Positions 24,745-35,109 of a stretch of 64,000 nucleotides of DNA are shown here, piece by piece; positions within the stretch are counted from its first letter, which is position 1, and the number at the start of each line of letters is the position of its first letter. The translations under genes and the position numbers were made by a program. This stretch comes from Vermamoeba vermiformis (Eukaryota > Tubulinea > Echinamoebida), in contig JBEWZL010000202.1 of the NCBI GenBank assembly GCA_045837725.1, positions 372,001 through 436,000 of the forward strand, read 5' to 3'. The notes under the pieces are model-generated. The model made no database searches, was not told the DNA's origin, and saw only the letters and a program-made list of their open reading frames with translations.

Positions 24745-24836
24745 AATACCCATTTAAATAAAATGAATTTCAGTGATATCTCCCCGATCCAGATGCAAAA
24801 ATTCACCAGTAGTTTTTGTATCCAACTAAGTAGCGC

Positions 24837-25151
24837 ATGGAAGAGGAGATTTACGAATTTATAGCACGTGTGTATAGTTGGAAAGGACCTGCAAGTATCT
24901 CTAATACGCGGCCATTTTTTGAAGAAGAGGGAGTTGCAGACTGGGATAAGGTGCATGTACGCGAGTCCGTATTGGCCAGATGGCCGAAACTAAGTAAGAA
25001 GATGTCTGATAACCCACCTTTCGCAACACCGATGGAGATTGAAAAGAAAGAAACTGCGACTATCCAATTTAAAACAAAGGGAGGTTCCATCGTAAAATTA
25101 TATTTAGTAAATATTATGAACGCCAGAAGGCCATCTAAAAAGACTTTGTAA
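24837..25151 (+). CDS. Small protein of unknown function, copy B
   Basis: Second copy, also 104 codons, with the same start and stop context. Compared with copy A it has about 17 residue differences; nine lie between residues 45 and 60 (for example T45V, H49W, F57S by alignment) and many need two or three base changes per codon. Both ends are conserved. No known domain recognised. Confidence 0.65.
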   Translation: MEEEIYEFIARVYSWKGPASISNTRPFFEEEGVADWDKVHVRESVLARWPKLSKKMSDNPPFATPMEIEKKETATIQFKTKGGSIVKLYLVNIMNARRPSKKTL

Positions 25152-25427
25152 AATGGCGGAAAATACCTAGTTAATAAAAGATTAAAAATATTTCATTTGT
25201 GGTTGTGGCACTCAGATCAGCATTTGACATCGCCTTAAAAATAATCTTGGTAATGTTGCTGTCCGATAACTCCAATATAGCGATATTAGTTGTTTTTCTT
25301 AACGGTCCTTTAAATTACTGGAGACACGGCGAGATCTCTTTGTGGAGCAGCACGTGTCAATCCCACAAGTTTATTTCCTTCAATGCTAGCATGATACAAA
25401 TAGACGAATTGACTCCATTGTAATTCG

Positions 25428-25541
25428 ACCGTGGTAGCTCAGTAATAGAGCACTCGTCTGGCCCTTCGGGGTCATCCTCATCTCGATTCTTTGTCCGGGT
25501 GGTAACGCGAGTGGATGCGGGTGTAATTCCCGCCTGCGGTC
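25428..25541 (+). tRNA. tRNA-like gene with a possible long intron; identity unclear
   Basis: Acceptor arm ACCGTGG pairs with CTGCGGT (two wobbles). The D arm is GCTC-AGTAATA-GAGC, the T arm GCGGG-TGTAATT-CCCGC (loop unlike the usual TTCRANY), and the anticodon stem CTCGT can pair with GCGAG across about 49 nt. If an intron sits after position 37 the anticodon would read GGC (Ala), which is unusual in eukaryotes, so identity is unsure. A T-rich Pol III terminator (TTTCTTTTTT) follows. It may be a functional intron-bearing tRNA or a degenerate tRNA pseudogene. Confidence 0.45.
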
Positions 25542-25644
25542 GTTTCTTTTTTGCTAGCAATAATGTATTATGTATTAAACCACCATCTGCGACGTTATTA
25601 ATTGCTCAGAGTTACAAGAAGTTGTTTCAAAGAGGTTTTTTATT

Positions 25645-28600
25645 TTATATTTGGGTCTCTGGAACACTATTATTATTCGGTGTATTATTCGATAAGATAT
25701 TAACAAATTTTTTGACTCCAATCGGAGTTGATACGCCGACCACAGTCTTGCCGTACGCTACCAAATAAGGAAAGTCTATTTGAATCGTTCCTTCGACTGT
25801 ACCATGATGTTTTCCGTTGTACGAGATTGGCAAGCTGAAGTTATATGGCTGATTAATGCAATGCGCGAGTGATAGTACTGCTTGGCCCAACATTGCATTA
25901 TGAAGTTGAATTTCATCGCTTTGGATCAGCAAGAATATATGTTGCGTGGCTAAATATTCTTTGTAGACCTTTTCTGTAATAGGAATAGGCTTCATATCAC
26001 CCCAATCTGGATTGATCGTCTGAAAAAAAAAATAGATCCGTCAGTCACCGCTCTTTTAACTTTTTTTAAATATAAATTAATAGCGCTAGACGTACCTTCT
26101 TCGCAATGCTTGTTTTCCATTTTTGGTCATTAGGCAAAAACGGCGCAATAAATTTGATGTAAGGGTTTGGATCTTTCTTCTTGCCTTTCTCTTTGAGGTG
26201 TTTCAATTTATACGCACGCAAACCGAAAAATTTGACGAAAACTTCTTTGCCTTCAGAAGGAATGAAGACTGGTTTGTCGTGCAATGAATTCCACATGGGC
26301 ACTGGTAGTCGCGCGGGAACGGAGAACGTGCAGAAGATAGGCGAATGATCACTATGAAACAACACAACATAAGAACAGATTTCAATAATAATAAGAGGGA
26401 TTATAGAGGTCATCGGGCTTAATAGATTGCAAATGGTCAGAAATCAAAATTTGATTGCCATAAAAGGAAATTATGCGTGAAAAGTAGCTGTGCGAAAGGG
26501 TTAGCTTACCTTGTTGCCACGGAATGCACGGCGTCATATTTCATGACTTCAATGGGACAGTTCGGTAGACCTCGCCACAAGACACGATCGGTCCACGAAG
26601 GCACGCGCATCTTTTCCTCGCTGTAGATTCTTTTGCCTTGCTGATCGAAGATTGACCGATCAAAGCGGTACGTCGGCATGAAGGCAATAGTGTGCTCTTC
26701 GAAGCCATGAAAAACTTCACCACGATGTTTCCATAGGAACAATTGGTCAAGCGCTAATAATAGGTCTCGAGTTAGATACGAACTAATAATAGAAACGTCG
26801 AAAACTTACCGAGAAGTCGTTCCAGATCCGTGTTTTTGATGAGTTCCAACACGGTCTCGCGAGGAGCTTCTAACCGATAGTTCAAATCTCCTAGCCAGAA
26901 CATGTAATGGAATTGATTGTTGATGTCAATGTCCTTATTGCCCAACTTCATTTGTGAAATGATCTCTTTGTAGTCTGCATTGCGTTTGCCAACTTTTTCG
27001 ATGTGCGCAGCTAAGTGCGATGAAATAAAACAGAACGAATAATCGTGCAACCAAAAACTTATTCCAACAGCACCTACAGAGTGACAGTTAGACCATGGAC
27101 ACGTGTCAAAGTGTCAATTTTAAGCCGTACCTTTGTTGCCTAACACGTTTGCAATGCCACAAGCTACCGAGTCTCGTTGAATTTGTGTCACAAACGGCGC
27201 TAATTCTCGTTTGACTAACACGATCAAACGGATCTGCCACAGCGACAACGCTTCAACCGTGACATATTCGTCGCCCAATGTTGAAGTTATGCGATAGAAC
27301 CAATCTTCAGCGTTAGTCATTCCTTGACGCGGCTCGTAAGCACATTCTTGACTGCCCAATGCGTAGATGTCATAACCGCTCTTAGGCACCCACGCACTAA
27401 TGTCATCGGGTGGTGCTGCATTGCCTACATTCCACGAGCCAGTGTAGATGAGCAACTTTCTGCCGAGCCACTTGCCAACTTCGAGGATCTGAATATGACA
27501 TACATTAGGACAAAGGTACACAATACTATATATGTCAACAGAAGGTGTCGTCTGTTGTACGGAGACATGCATTTTGTTAATAAATAATGTTAAGTACGGA
27601 TGTTCAGGTCGTTAAAAATGGGTGGCTAACAACGATTAAAAATTACTTACCGTGCCGTACTTGAGAGCGTACTGCCGCCAGTCACTCAACACGCTCTTTA
27701 TGGCTGCAAACCACGCTTGTGTCTCTTCTTCGTTGAAACCAGTCAAATAGAGCTTCTCTAATGTGTCTGTTGGGAACGCAATAGCAGTCACATTGTTGTC
27801 TTGTTTCGTTAATTCTACGCATCGGAATTCGAGGTTGAGATAGCCTATTGGATCCTCGTCCTATATATTTTTTAGTGTTAGTTACTTTCGTTCTGAGAAT
27901 TGTGGATGTGGATCGAGATCTTACCTCGTTATTGCTAGCATAATAAATCATCTTATATTTGAGTAGTTCAAACCACTTGATAGTATTATTCAATCTCAAC
28001 CAGCCTGATTTGATCGGCGTGCCTTTTTTCTTCCTCAGCGTATTGTTCGGGCTGGTATTATTATTGTTGTTTGTATTTGACGATGCTACTGCTAGTACAG
28101 TGCCGGCAGTTAATAGTGAAGGAGCACTAGGCGACATGCTGATCGGTGGTGTAGTGTTGGTATTATTTGGTGGAGTGCCGGTCATGAGCGGATTCAACCA
28201 CGGAGTTTTCATTAGATTAGTGTTACTATTGGCTTTGATAGGCAAAGGATTCGTCCTATAGTCCAATATAGCACTGTCTGATGAGACTAAGGGCGTAGTA
28301 ACTGGTGGATTAATTGCTGGAACTCCATCCGACGCTGTAAAATTAACTCCTGGCGTGAGCTTTGTAGGAACCGCCTTATTGAATAACCTTCGCCTATGAT
28401 GATATTATATGAGTATAGAGGCTTTTTTAAACGAGTGAGAAGATCCAGTACGCGTAATTGAGATCTGACTTACTTTTGCAGAATGAGCTCTGTACTGATT
28501 CCTAATCTAATCTGACTAATATCCGCGATCTCTCTAGTCTTTCTAGACTCTCTCATGACTGAATCGTCTCTTGATGTCCTCGGGTTAAGCAGATCCACAG

Positions 28601-29417
28601 TCTTGTTTGAATCTGGTGGACTTCCACCGACTGGAATTACAATGCTATCGTCTACTATTTCATTTGGTGCTATATCGTTCTTAATAAGATGCTTCTCGCT
28701 TTTAATTTGTATCCTCAGACGTGAGGTACCGTTTGTCAAATCAGTCTTGCGTGTTAATGCTGGTGAATTGGGATTGCTATTTGGGGCTAATTTGCGTACT
28801 GCAGCTGATTTCCATGCAGCAGTCTATTAATATAAATAGATTAATATCAATACGAGCGTTAAACGATAGTAAATTTAAAAGAGCGGATCCTCGATCGTCT
28901 TGTCACTATTTGCTATAATTACCTTTGCTCTCGCATTTGCAAGGCTGGATGACTTATTCCTGCTTATTCCTAATTCTGCTAAATCTGTAGGTCTTTTCGC
29001 AGCGATAAAAGCATTGCCGCGATTCCTTGGGGACGGTGGGCTTGTGCCTGAATGGCTATTTGAAGGCGGAGGGATAGCATTCGAGGATATGACTAGTGAG
29101 GGGTCTATATTATAATGATAATTAATAATTATATTCGTAATATGAGCTGCAATAATTAGCAAATAAAATCGTATCACCATAATCTAGTAAACTCTAGTCT
29201 GCTTTAATATTGTACTTAACGGTGTTATAATATGCGAATTAAATAATTATACGCAAATATATCGATTTACGGTCGATTTTAAAAGCCGAGCTTGTTTGAT
29301 CCCGATCACCACGCGTACCTGTACCACCGTCGTCCAACTTAACGAGATTCAATCTTACTTGCTGCTCGAATGTATCATCTTCCACCTCTCGCAATGGAGA
29401 GGAGTTGTTGGTAGTGT
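25645..29417 (-). CDS. PH / inositol polyphosphate 5-phosphatase / C2 protein
   Basis: C-terminal exons are clear: a PH-type segment (GTPIKSGWLRLNNT, KYKMIYYASNNEDEDPIGYLNL, FNEEETQAWFAAIKSVL) precedes the phosphatase core (YTGSWNVGNAAPP, GSQE, VLVKRELAPFV, VLGNKGAVGISF, SSHLAAH, FWLGDLNYRL, VPSWTDRVLW, TSDHSPIFCTF), with all catalytic motifs in place. A C2-like domain (KFFGLRAYKLK, DPNPYIKF, TSIAKKTINPDW) closes the chain at TAA 25645. The N-terminal half is Ser/Thr/Asn/Pro-rich. The most upstream exon I can support ends near 29417 and encodes SSPLREVEDDTFEQQVRLNL; the true first exon was not found. It dephosphorylates the 5-position of PI(4,5)P2 or PIP3 at membranes, opposing the PIP5K gene at 35-38 kb. 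Confidence 0.87.
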
Positions 29418-30168
29418 CTGCACAAATAATTATAAATTAGTGTTGGTTGATCCACAATTTTTTGTCGATAAGCAGCTTAAATATCATCAAATTGATATTT
29501 GAACATAGGAATAATATTTTAGTAGCAAAACGAGGGAGATCGAGAGGACAGAAATTTCAGATTGGAAATAGAATCAGTGTAATTAGCCGTCAAAAGGTCA
29601 AAAAATGCTATTTATGATATAGTATAATTATACGTGCTAAAGATAAATCGATACTTTTATTTGTTAATTAGGATCGAAATTCTAAACGGCTATGTTCAGC
29701 GAATTAACTGGCATCGTCAATTTTTTACGTACCCGATGACATATCGATATTATTTTGTTATATACTGGTTCCAATAAGAATAACTGATTCTCGGGTTGAC
29801 TTGGGATAATTTGGATCAGATACAACCCGAACAGATTCAAATAATAAATAAGAGTATACTACACTAAAAATACATAATCTGTACAATCGTATTAGTTGCT
29901 GTTTATCCAGCCACGGGTTTAAAATTCAGTCTTGTGCAGTTTCACTGTTTTTTCTGACGCATGTCAACTAGCATGTCACCTACAAATATCGACGATTGCA
30001 ATCGTAGACAATATTTAAATCGGCTCCGAATGTCAACATATGAATTAATAGTATTGGGATTCGTACGTCAAGGAAACAGATGCTCTAATGCAGTCCATGA
30101 GGTTAGAAGATCTGGCTCATGCAAAATTTCCTTTTTTGTCGACAAGGCGAAAGTGGTTATTTATTAAA
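29418..30168. other. Unresolved 5' region of the 5-phosphatase gene
   Basis: The phosphatase exon at 29417 opens with one or two bases of a split codon, so at least one more coding exon must lie upstream. I could not find it with confidence; short candidates such as MLVDMRQKK near 29955 on the minus strand are possible. The rest is AT-rich and probably promoter. Confidence 0.4.
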
Positions 30169-31615
30169 CTAGTTTAATATCATATCAGTGACTATAGGCT
30201 GCATGCCTAAATAATTAATAATGCCGTCATTAACGACACAAAATTTCAACGGGACCGGATGTGATAGCAAAGATAGCTCTTCTATTTCTCTGAGAGAGGG
30301 AGGTGCTTGATTGAATTTACATACGGATATTCTATAAGACGGGTCCCCTGGATTAGTCTTCCTAAAATTTTGTCGTTTTGACGGCTTGTAAACGTCGTAG
30401 TGTATTGCGAAAGGCGTCTTGTTCGCGGATCTCGTGCTCAATTTTTCAATTCTCTGTGACGACGCAGGCCCGATCAACTGAATTTTCTTCCAAAACGCAT
30501 CATTGTTATTGGTATTGGCTGTTATTTCTGTTGCAGGTAACTCTTCGGCATTGTCTTCAATTTTTTGTTCGGTGTTATTGTCTTTCATAATTTCATCCCC
30601 ACTAGTATTATTTACATCATTGTTATTATTATCATTATTATTTACATTATTATTTGCATTAGTATCAACATTCATCTTGTTGTTGTTAGTTGCATTATTA
30701 TTGTCGTCATCGCTGTCTTCTTCTTCGTCGTACACTGAAGTGCGCATGACAATGTAACCAAATCTACGCAAATAAGAATAGACTTGATAGTGTTCTAATG
30801 GAAAATTGACTTGATCTAACAGCTGATATCCTTGTTGACTCGACATGGGTACTCCGTGGTAGTATAACTCTAACAGACCGTGATCTACCAAAAACCTAAC
30901 ATATAGTACGGATATTAATATAATGGTTAAGGTACAGATGGGATGTTTTGCTTACAAAGCTTCTTCAATGTACAAAATGACACGGTCGTGCGAGGCGTCA
31001 GTGCCGATAGTTTGAAAGTGTTTGCCTTTCTTCAAATACACTTCGGCACGTTGAGTTTTATCGTTCCAGTTCGCTAGAGATATTGAACGGCTATTAACAT
31101 TGAACCGGTCAGAGCTAAATTCGGTCTAAATGATAGGTACGTGACTTACATGCTCTGTGTCTTAGGTGCTTTAATAGCGTTAATCCAATTAAACAACGCT
31201 TGATCTAATTTATCGTCTTTATCGTTATCTGTGCCCGTGAATGCTGATTTTGGTCCACTTCTGTACACTCGCGTCTTCTTTTTTCTAGGAATATTATTAA
31301 TAATTAATCTCGGGTATTATAATCGAATCGTTGCGTCTATTGAAGCAAGTATCTTCGAGAAATCAAAAACCAAAATAAAAATTATTTTTAAAATTAATCT
31401 CAGCCTGCTCTCGATGAATTTATGCTGTAGTGATGATCGTACTTTTCTCTTAATTCTTTATAAAATTCTTCGTCGTCACTCTTGATTTCTTCGGCGCTTG
31501 GCTCTCCATCTGACGTTTCACCTTCCAGAAAATTGCTCTCATCGTTATCTATGGGCTTATCATTGCTGTTGTCAGCAGGTGCATTAAGCTCCTCTGCTTT
31601 GCGTTTGCGATCCAT
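30169..31615 (-). CDS. TSEN54: tRNA-splicing endonuclease subunit Sen54
   Basis: ATG at 31615 (MDRKRKAEELNAP), an acidic first exon, then KKTRVYRSGPKSAF and LANWNDKTQRAEVYLKKGKHFQTIG, followed by the conserved Sen54 block EEALFLVDHGLLELYYHGVPMSSQQGYQLL, YQVYSYLRRFGYIVMR. An Asn/Asp-rich low-complexity insert of about 80 residues separates it from the C-terminal YDVYKPSKRQNFRKTNPGDPSYRISV block. Sen54 is the structural subunit that pairs with Sen2 in the four-subunit endonuclease excising tRNA introns in the nucleus. Several joins were inferred from GT-AG sites. It sits 283 bp from the divergent tRNase Z gene. Confidence 0.88.
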
Positions 31616-31898
31616 GAAGAGAACTGAATTTTCTTTCTGATCGTATTATTTTATTCAGAGAGTGAAAAACACAACTTGTAAATATTGTTTATATTTTACT
31701 ATGTATAGTTCTGTAACATCATTGCTATGTCGGCGATTAAAACTGTCAGCGAAGGTAAAACGCCTCGATCTTGGCGCGTGATCTCACGCAGAAAAATTAA
31801 ATTATTGATAGCATTTATTTTATAATTATTATATTCATATTTAATATTAAAACACGCACTAATAATTCTTAATTATTTAGAGGGACGGTTTATTTTCG

Positions 31899-33520
31899 AT
31901 GTCTTTTGTCAAACGATATTGCACTTCTAAAACCAACCGCCACGAGCATAGTACGTTATAATTAACATATATACAATATTTAAAATACTTAGCTCTTATT
32001 TTGTCGTGTTACAGGTGATATGAGATTAACTTTTTTGGGCACGTGTTCCGCGAAACCTACAAGAGAACGTAATGTCTCTTCAACATGTTTGCAGCTTAGT
32101 AAGTATTAAGCTCGGCATTTATAGTAAGATTAATAAGCCTAATATTGCTAATATGCATAGCACGTCAAAATTGGTTGTTTGATTGTGGTGAGGGCACGCA
32201 GCATCAGATTTTGAAGAGCCATGTAACAACGACTAAAATCAACAAAATATTCATCACCCACTTGCACGGCGATCACGTAAGATGATTTATTATGACTAAA
32301 TAGGGTACGCAACAATGCTAACGGATCCCTGATCAAATCGTGTAGACCTATGGACTTCCAGGGTTTATCTGTTCGTTAGAATTTTCTCGTTCAAGAGAAG
32401 TCGAACATCCACCGCTCGAAATCTACGGACCTGCTGGATTGCGTAAAATGTTAGAAGCATTTCTAGCGCCAACTGTTCATACAATGCCTAAACTCCTCAT
32501 TCACGAGATCATAGAACACGACAAACACCACTTGGTAAGGTTCTGGGCACTATATATATTTTGCACTTATTTATAACGGCTGTGTTAGTCGCGTAACCCA
32601 AGTTTGGACATTTTATGCAAGCAAGGCAACGTAGCTAAAATATTCGAAGACGACGAGTTTATAGTCTACGCAGGATATATTAAGCATACGATACCATGTT
32701 GGGGCTATGTTGTTCACGAGAAGGACAAACCTGGAACGTAAGTCAATGATCCGATCTCGGATTTACTTCGGTTCTCTCGACTAATAACAAAATATTAAAA
32801 CTATAGCTTGAACGCACGGAGATTAACAGAGCTCGGAGTACCTCCTGGTCCAGTTTACTCATCGATTAAAGAACAAGAAGGAGATGAAATTACATTGCCT
32901 AATGGAAAGATTGTAAGCTGGAACAACGGAATAATAGGCCTCGGAATATCACTAATAAGTCTCAATTATAGGTTAGGCGCGAAGAAATTATAGCAGATTC
33001 CAGAAAAGGACGTAAAATAGGTACGAACAAAAATGGATCCTACATCTTATTAAATAATGCTAATAATGTTCAACAGTGATTCTTGGTGACACATATGACC
33101 CGTCAAACATTGCACCTATTTCGCACAATGCTGATGTTCTCGTTCATGAATGCACTTTGCCAGTAGAACTCGCGAGCGCATCTGTTGAGATGGGCCACTC
33201 AACGCCAACTATGGCTGGTAAGCCCTTACTCGTATAAATATTATAATATATTATTATATTAATAACTTGCCTATCAGGATCATTCGCTGAGGCAATTAAC
33301 GCAAAGACATTAATTCTAACGCACTTCAGCTCCCGATTTGGCGACGAGGTTAGTACACTTTAAAGACATATGAATTATATATACCCTAATATTTCCCTAT
33401 CAGGACATTCCTGTATTAAAGAAACAAGCGCAGTCTATGTACTCAGGTCATATTGTAATGGCAAAAGATTTTATGACGTACAACTTGTGGACTCACCGTA
33501 GAAAACATCCCGAGCAATAA
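31899..33520 (+). CDS. ELAC1: Short-form tRNase Z (ELAC1-like)
   Basis: The first exon [18 protein letters not shown] (ATG 31899) is basic and may be a mitochondrial or nuclear targeting extension; it joins [22 protein letters not shown]. The metallo-beta-lactamase core follows: [22 protein letters not shown] (zinc motif HxHxDH), [48 protein letters not shown] region, [45 protein letters not shown]. It ends TAA 33518-33520. About 370 residues matches the short tRNase Z class, which removes the 3' trailer from pre-tRNA. All zinc ligands are present. Confidence 0.92.
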
Positions 33521-33895
33521 ATAGTCCTTAATATACATATATTATAGTCATATCAGTGCGATCTAGCTATTTTTCGAAGTTTTATTTGGAAAATTCGAAT
33601 ATTACAAGGATGCCATTATATCACAGTGCTATTTACATTTGTTTTTGATATTATAACAAATTTAAGTAATCACGTCACTATTAGCATTATTACAGCTCCT
33701 ATATATCTCTAGTATTCTATTATGAGCTTTAACAATATTTTTCATGACGTGATCTGAGGTTAAAAATGCGTTGGGGTTGTGGTTATTTGGATTATTAATA
33801 GAGTGGTGATTTATACAAATAAATTAAAATTAGTAACTCCTCGGTGGTCGTTATCGTCAAATTAAATATTGTATAGGACTTGCAAATAGATCTGC
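33521..33895. other. Intergenic between convergent genes
   Basis: AT-rich spacer between tRNase Z and the 3' end of the ORMDL gene, which converge here. No exon, RNA gene or repeat seen; presumably the two 3' UTRs. Confidence 0.5.
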
Positions 33896-34986
33896 TTATT
33901 CCGCATTAATGCCGAAGATCCGCACACGATGAAGTTTGGGCAATTTTGCAATCAATACGACGAATAGGGCAAAGAAGTTGAGCCAGTATAATCGTGCATC
34001 TAGCTCATCGCTATTGATAGTGATCAAAAACCTGTAAATTGGAGTATTGTTAATGATTTGGCCGCGTACCGGATCGGAGCAACGGAGATCCGCGAAGATA
34101 TTTTAAAGTATTGTAGATATCATGATAATAGAAAAAAAATGTATCAATTATATAATAAGTAATGAGTATAATATACTGTTAAATTGTTGGCTCGTAACAA
34201 CCGCCGTAAAAAATTTTACGAAGCTCCGTAAGATCCACGGCAACGTTATTATTACTGGTATTCGTATTATTCAAAATTGAAATTATTAATAGCATATTTT
34301 CGCGAAAAAATATTGAGTGGAATATTCTATAACGCGCAATTTAGTGATTCGAAAGAACCAGATCAGTCCGAAGTAATAATTATTGCATATTTTTCATAAT
34401 ATCGTATCTCAGCTAATTTATGCTTTAAAAAATATTAAAATGGCAATGACATGCTCTATTCGCTATAATTAGGTACTTACAATAAGATAGGAATGATCGT
34501 CAGAAACTTCCTCACTGGCGTGAAGTGAGTCTCGTTGTCAATTTGCTCCCAGAAGGTCATACTATCATATTTCTGTTTGCTTTGATAAAAAGTGGCACCT
34601 TTTTGATAATGAAATGTAATATAAGTCACCTAAAGAAATGATCGCAGATTAGCTCGATGCAAAATTCAATTGACGCTGCATAAATAATAAGAATGGTCGT
34701 CAAAATAATCATAAATCGCTAGCTACATAATAATGAACTCTGCCAAAGTGACACAGCATTAAAATTACTTTTGTAAATCTCCGTCTTCTGCATCTTGTTT
34801 CAGTTTTTTACTTACAATTGCGTGGCCAATATTAACGATCGTCCATCCAGGATAATCAATCATATAGAGCCATATTAGGAATCGGCTTCCGAACAGGATC
34901 AGAACGTAAAGCAGCCAAGCCGCTTTAGATTGCAACCAGCTTACGTTCATATTTCCTTGTTCCATGCTCCATGGTTGCACGAGCAT
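33896..34986 (-). CDS. ORMDL: ORMDL family sphingolipid regulator
   Basis: ATG at 34986, with MNVSW in frame 12 codons later resembling the usual ORMDL start. Exon 1 encodes SKAAWLLYVLILFGSRFLIWL and WTIVNIGHAI with a GTAAGT donor; exon 2 encodes VTYITFHYQKGATF, FWEQIDNETHFTPVRKFLTIIPILLFLI; the last exon has YWLNFFALFVVLIAKLPKLHRVRIFGINAE then TAA. TW(E/Q)Q-like WEQID, RKFL, LPKLH-RVRIFGIN are ORMDL hallmarks. The ER membrane protein holds serine palmitoyltransferase in check. The upstream gap to the PIP kinase gene is 123 bp, a likely shared promoter. Confidence 0.92.
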
Positions 34987-35109
34987 TATGATATATAAGG
35001 GTATATAATAACAAATAAATTATACAAGACGTGTTCTTCGTCAAGGCGAGCAATACAGAATGATTTTTCATTTTTAAATATTTTTATTTGCGATAAGCGT
35101 AGAACACAA

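Larger units (their letters stand above)
24357..25170 (+). repeat. 407-bp direct tandem duplication
   Basis: Two adjacent units with period 407 bp (starts near 24357 and 24764). The shared upstream part (GAATTTCAGTGATATCTCCC and following to the ATG) is nearly identical, and each unit carries one 104-codon frame. This is a recent duplication of a small gene with its leader. Confidence 0.88.
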
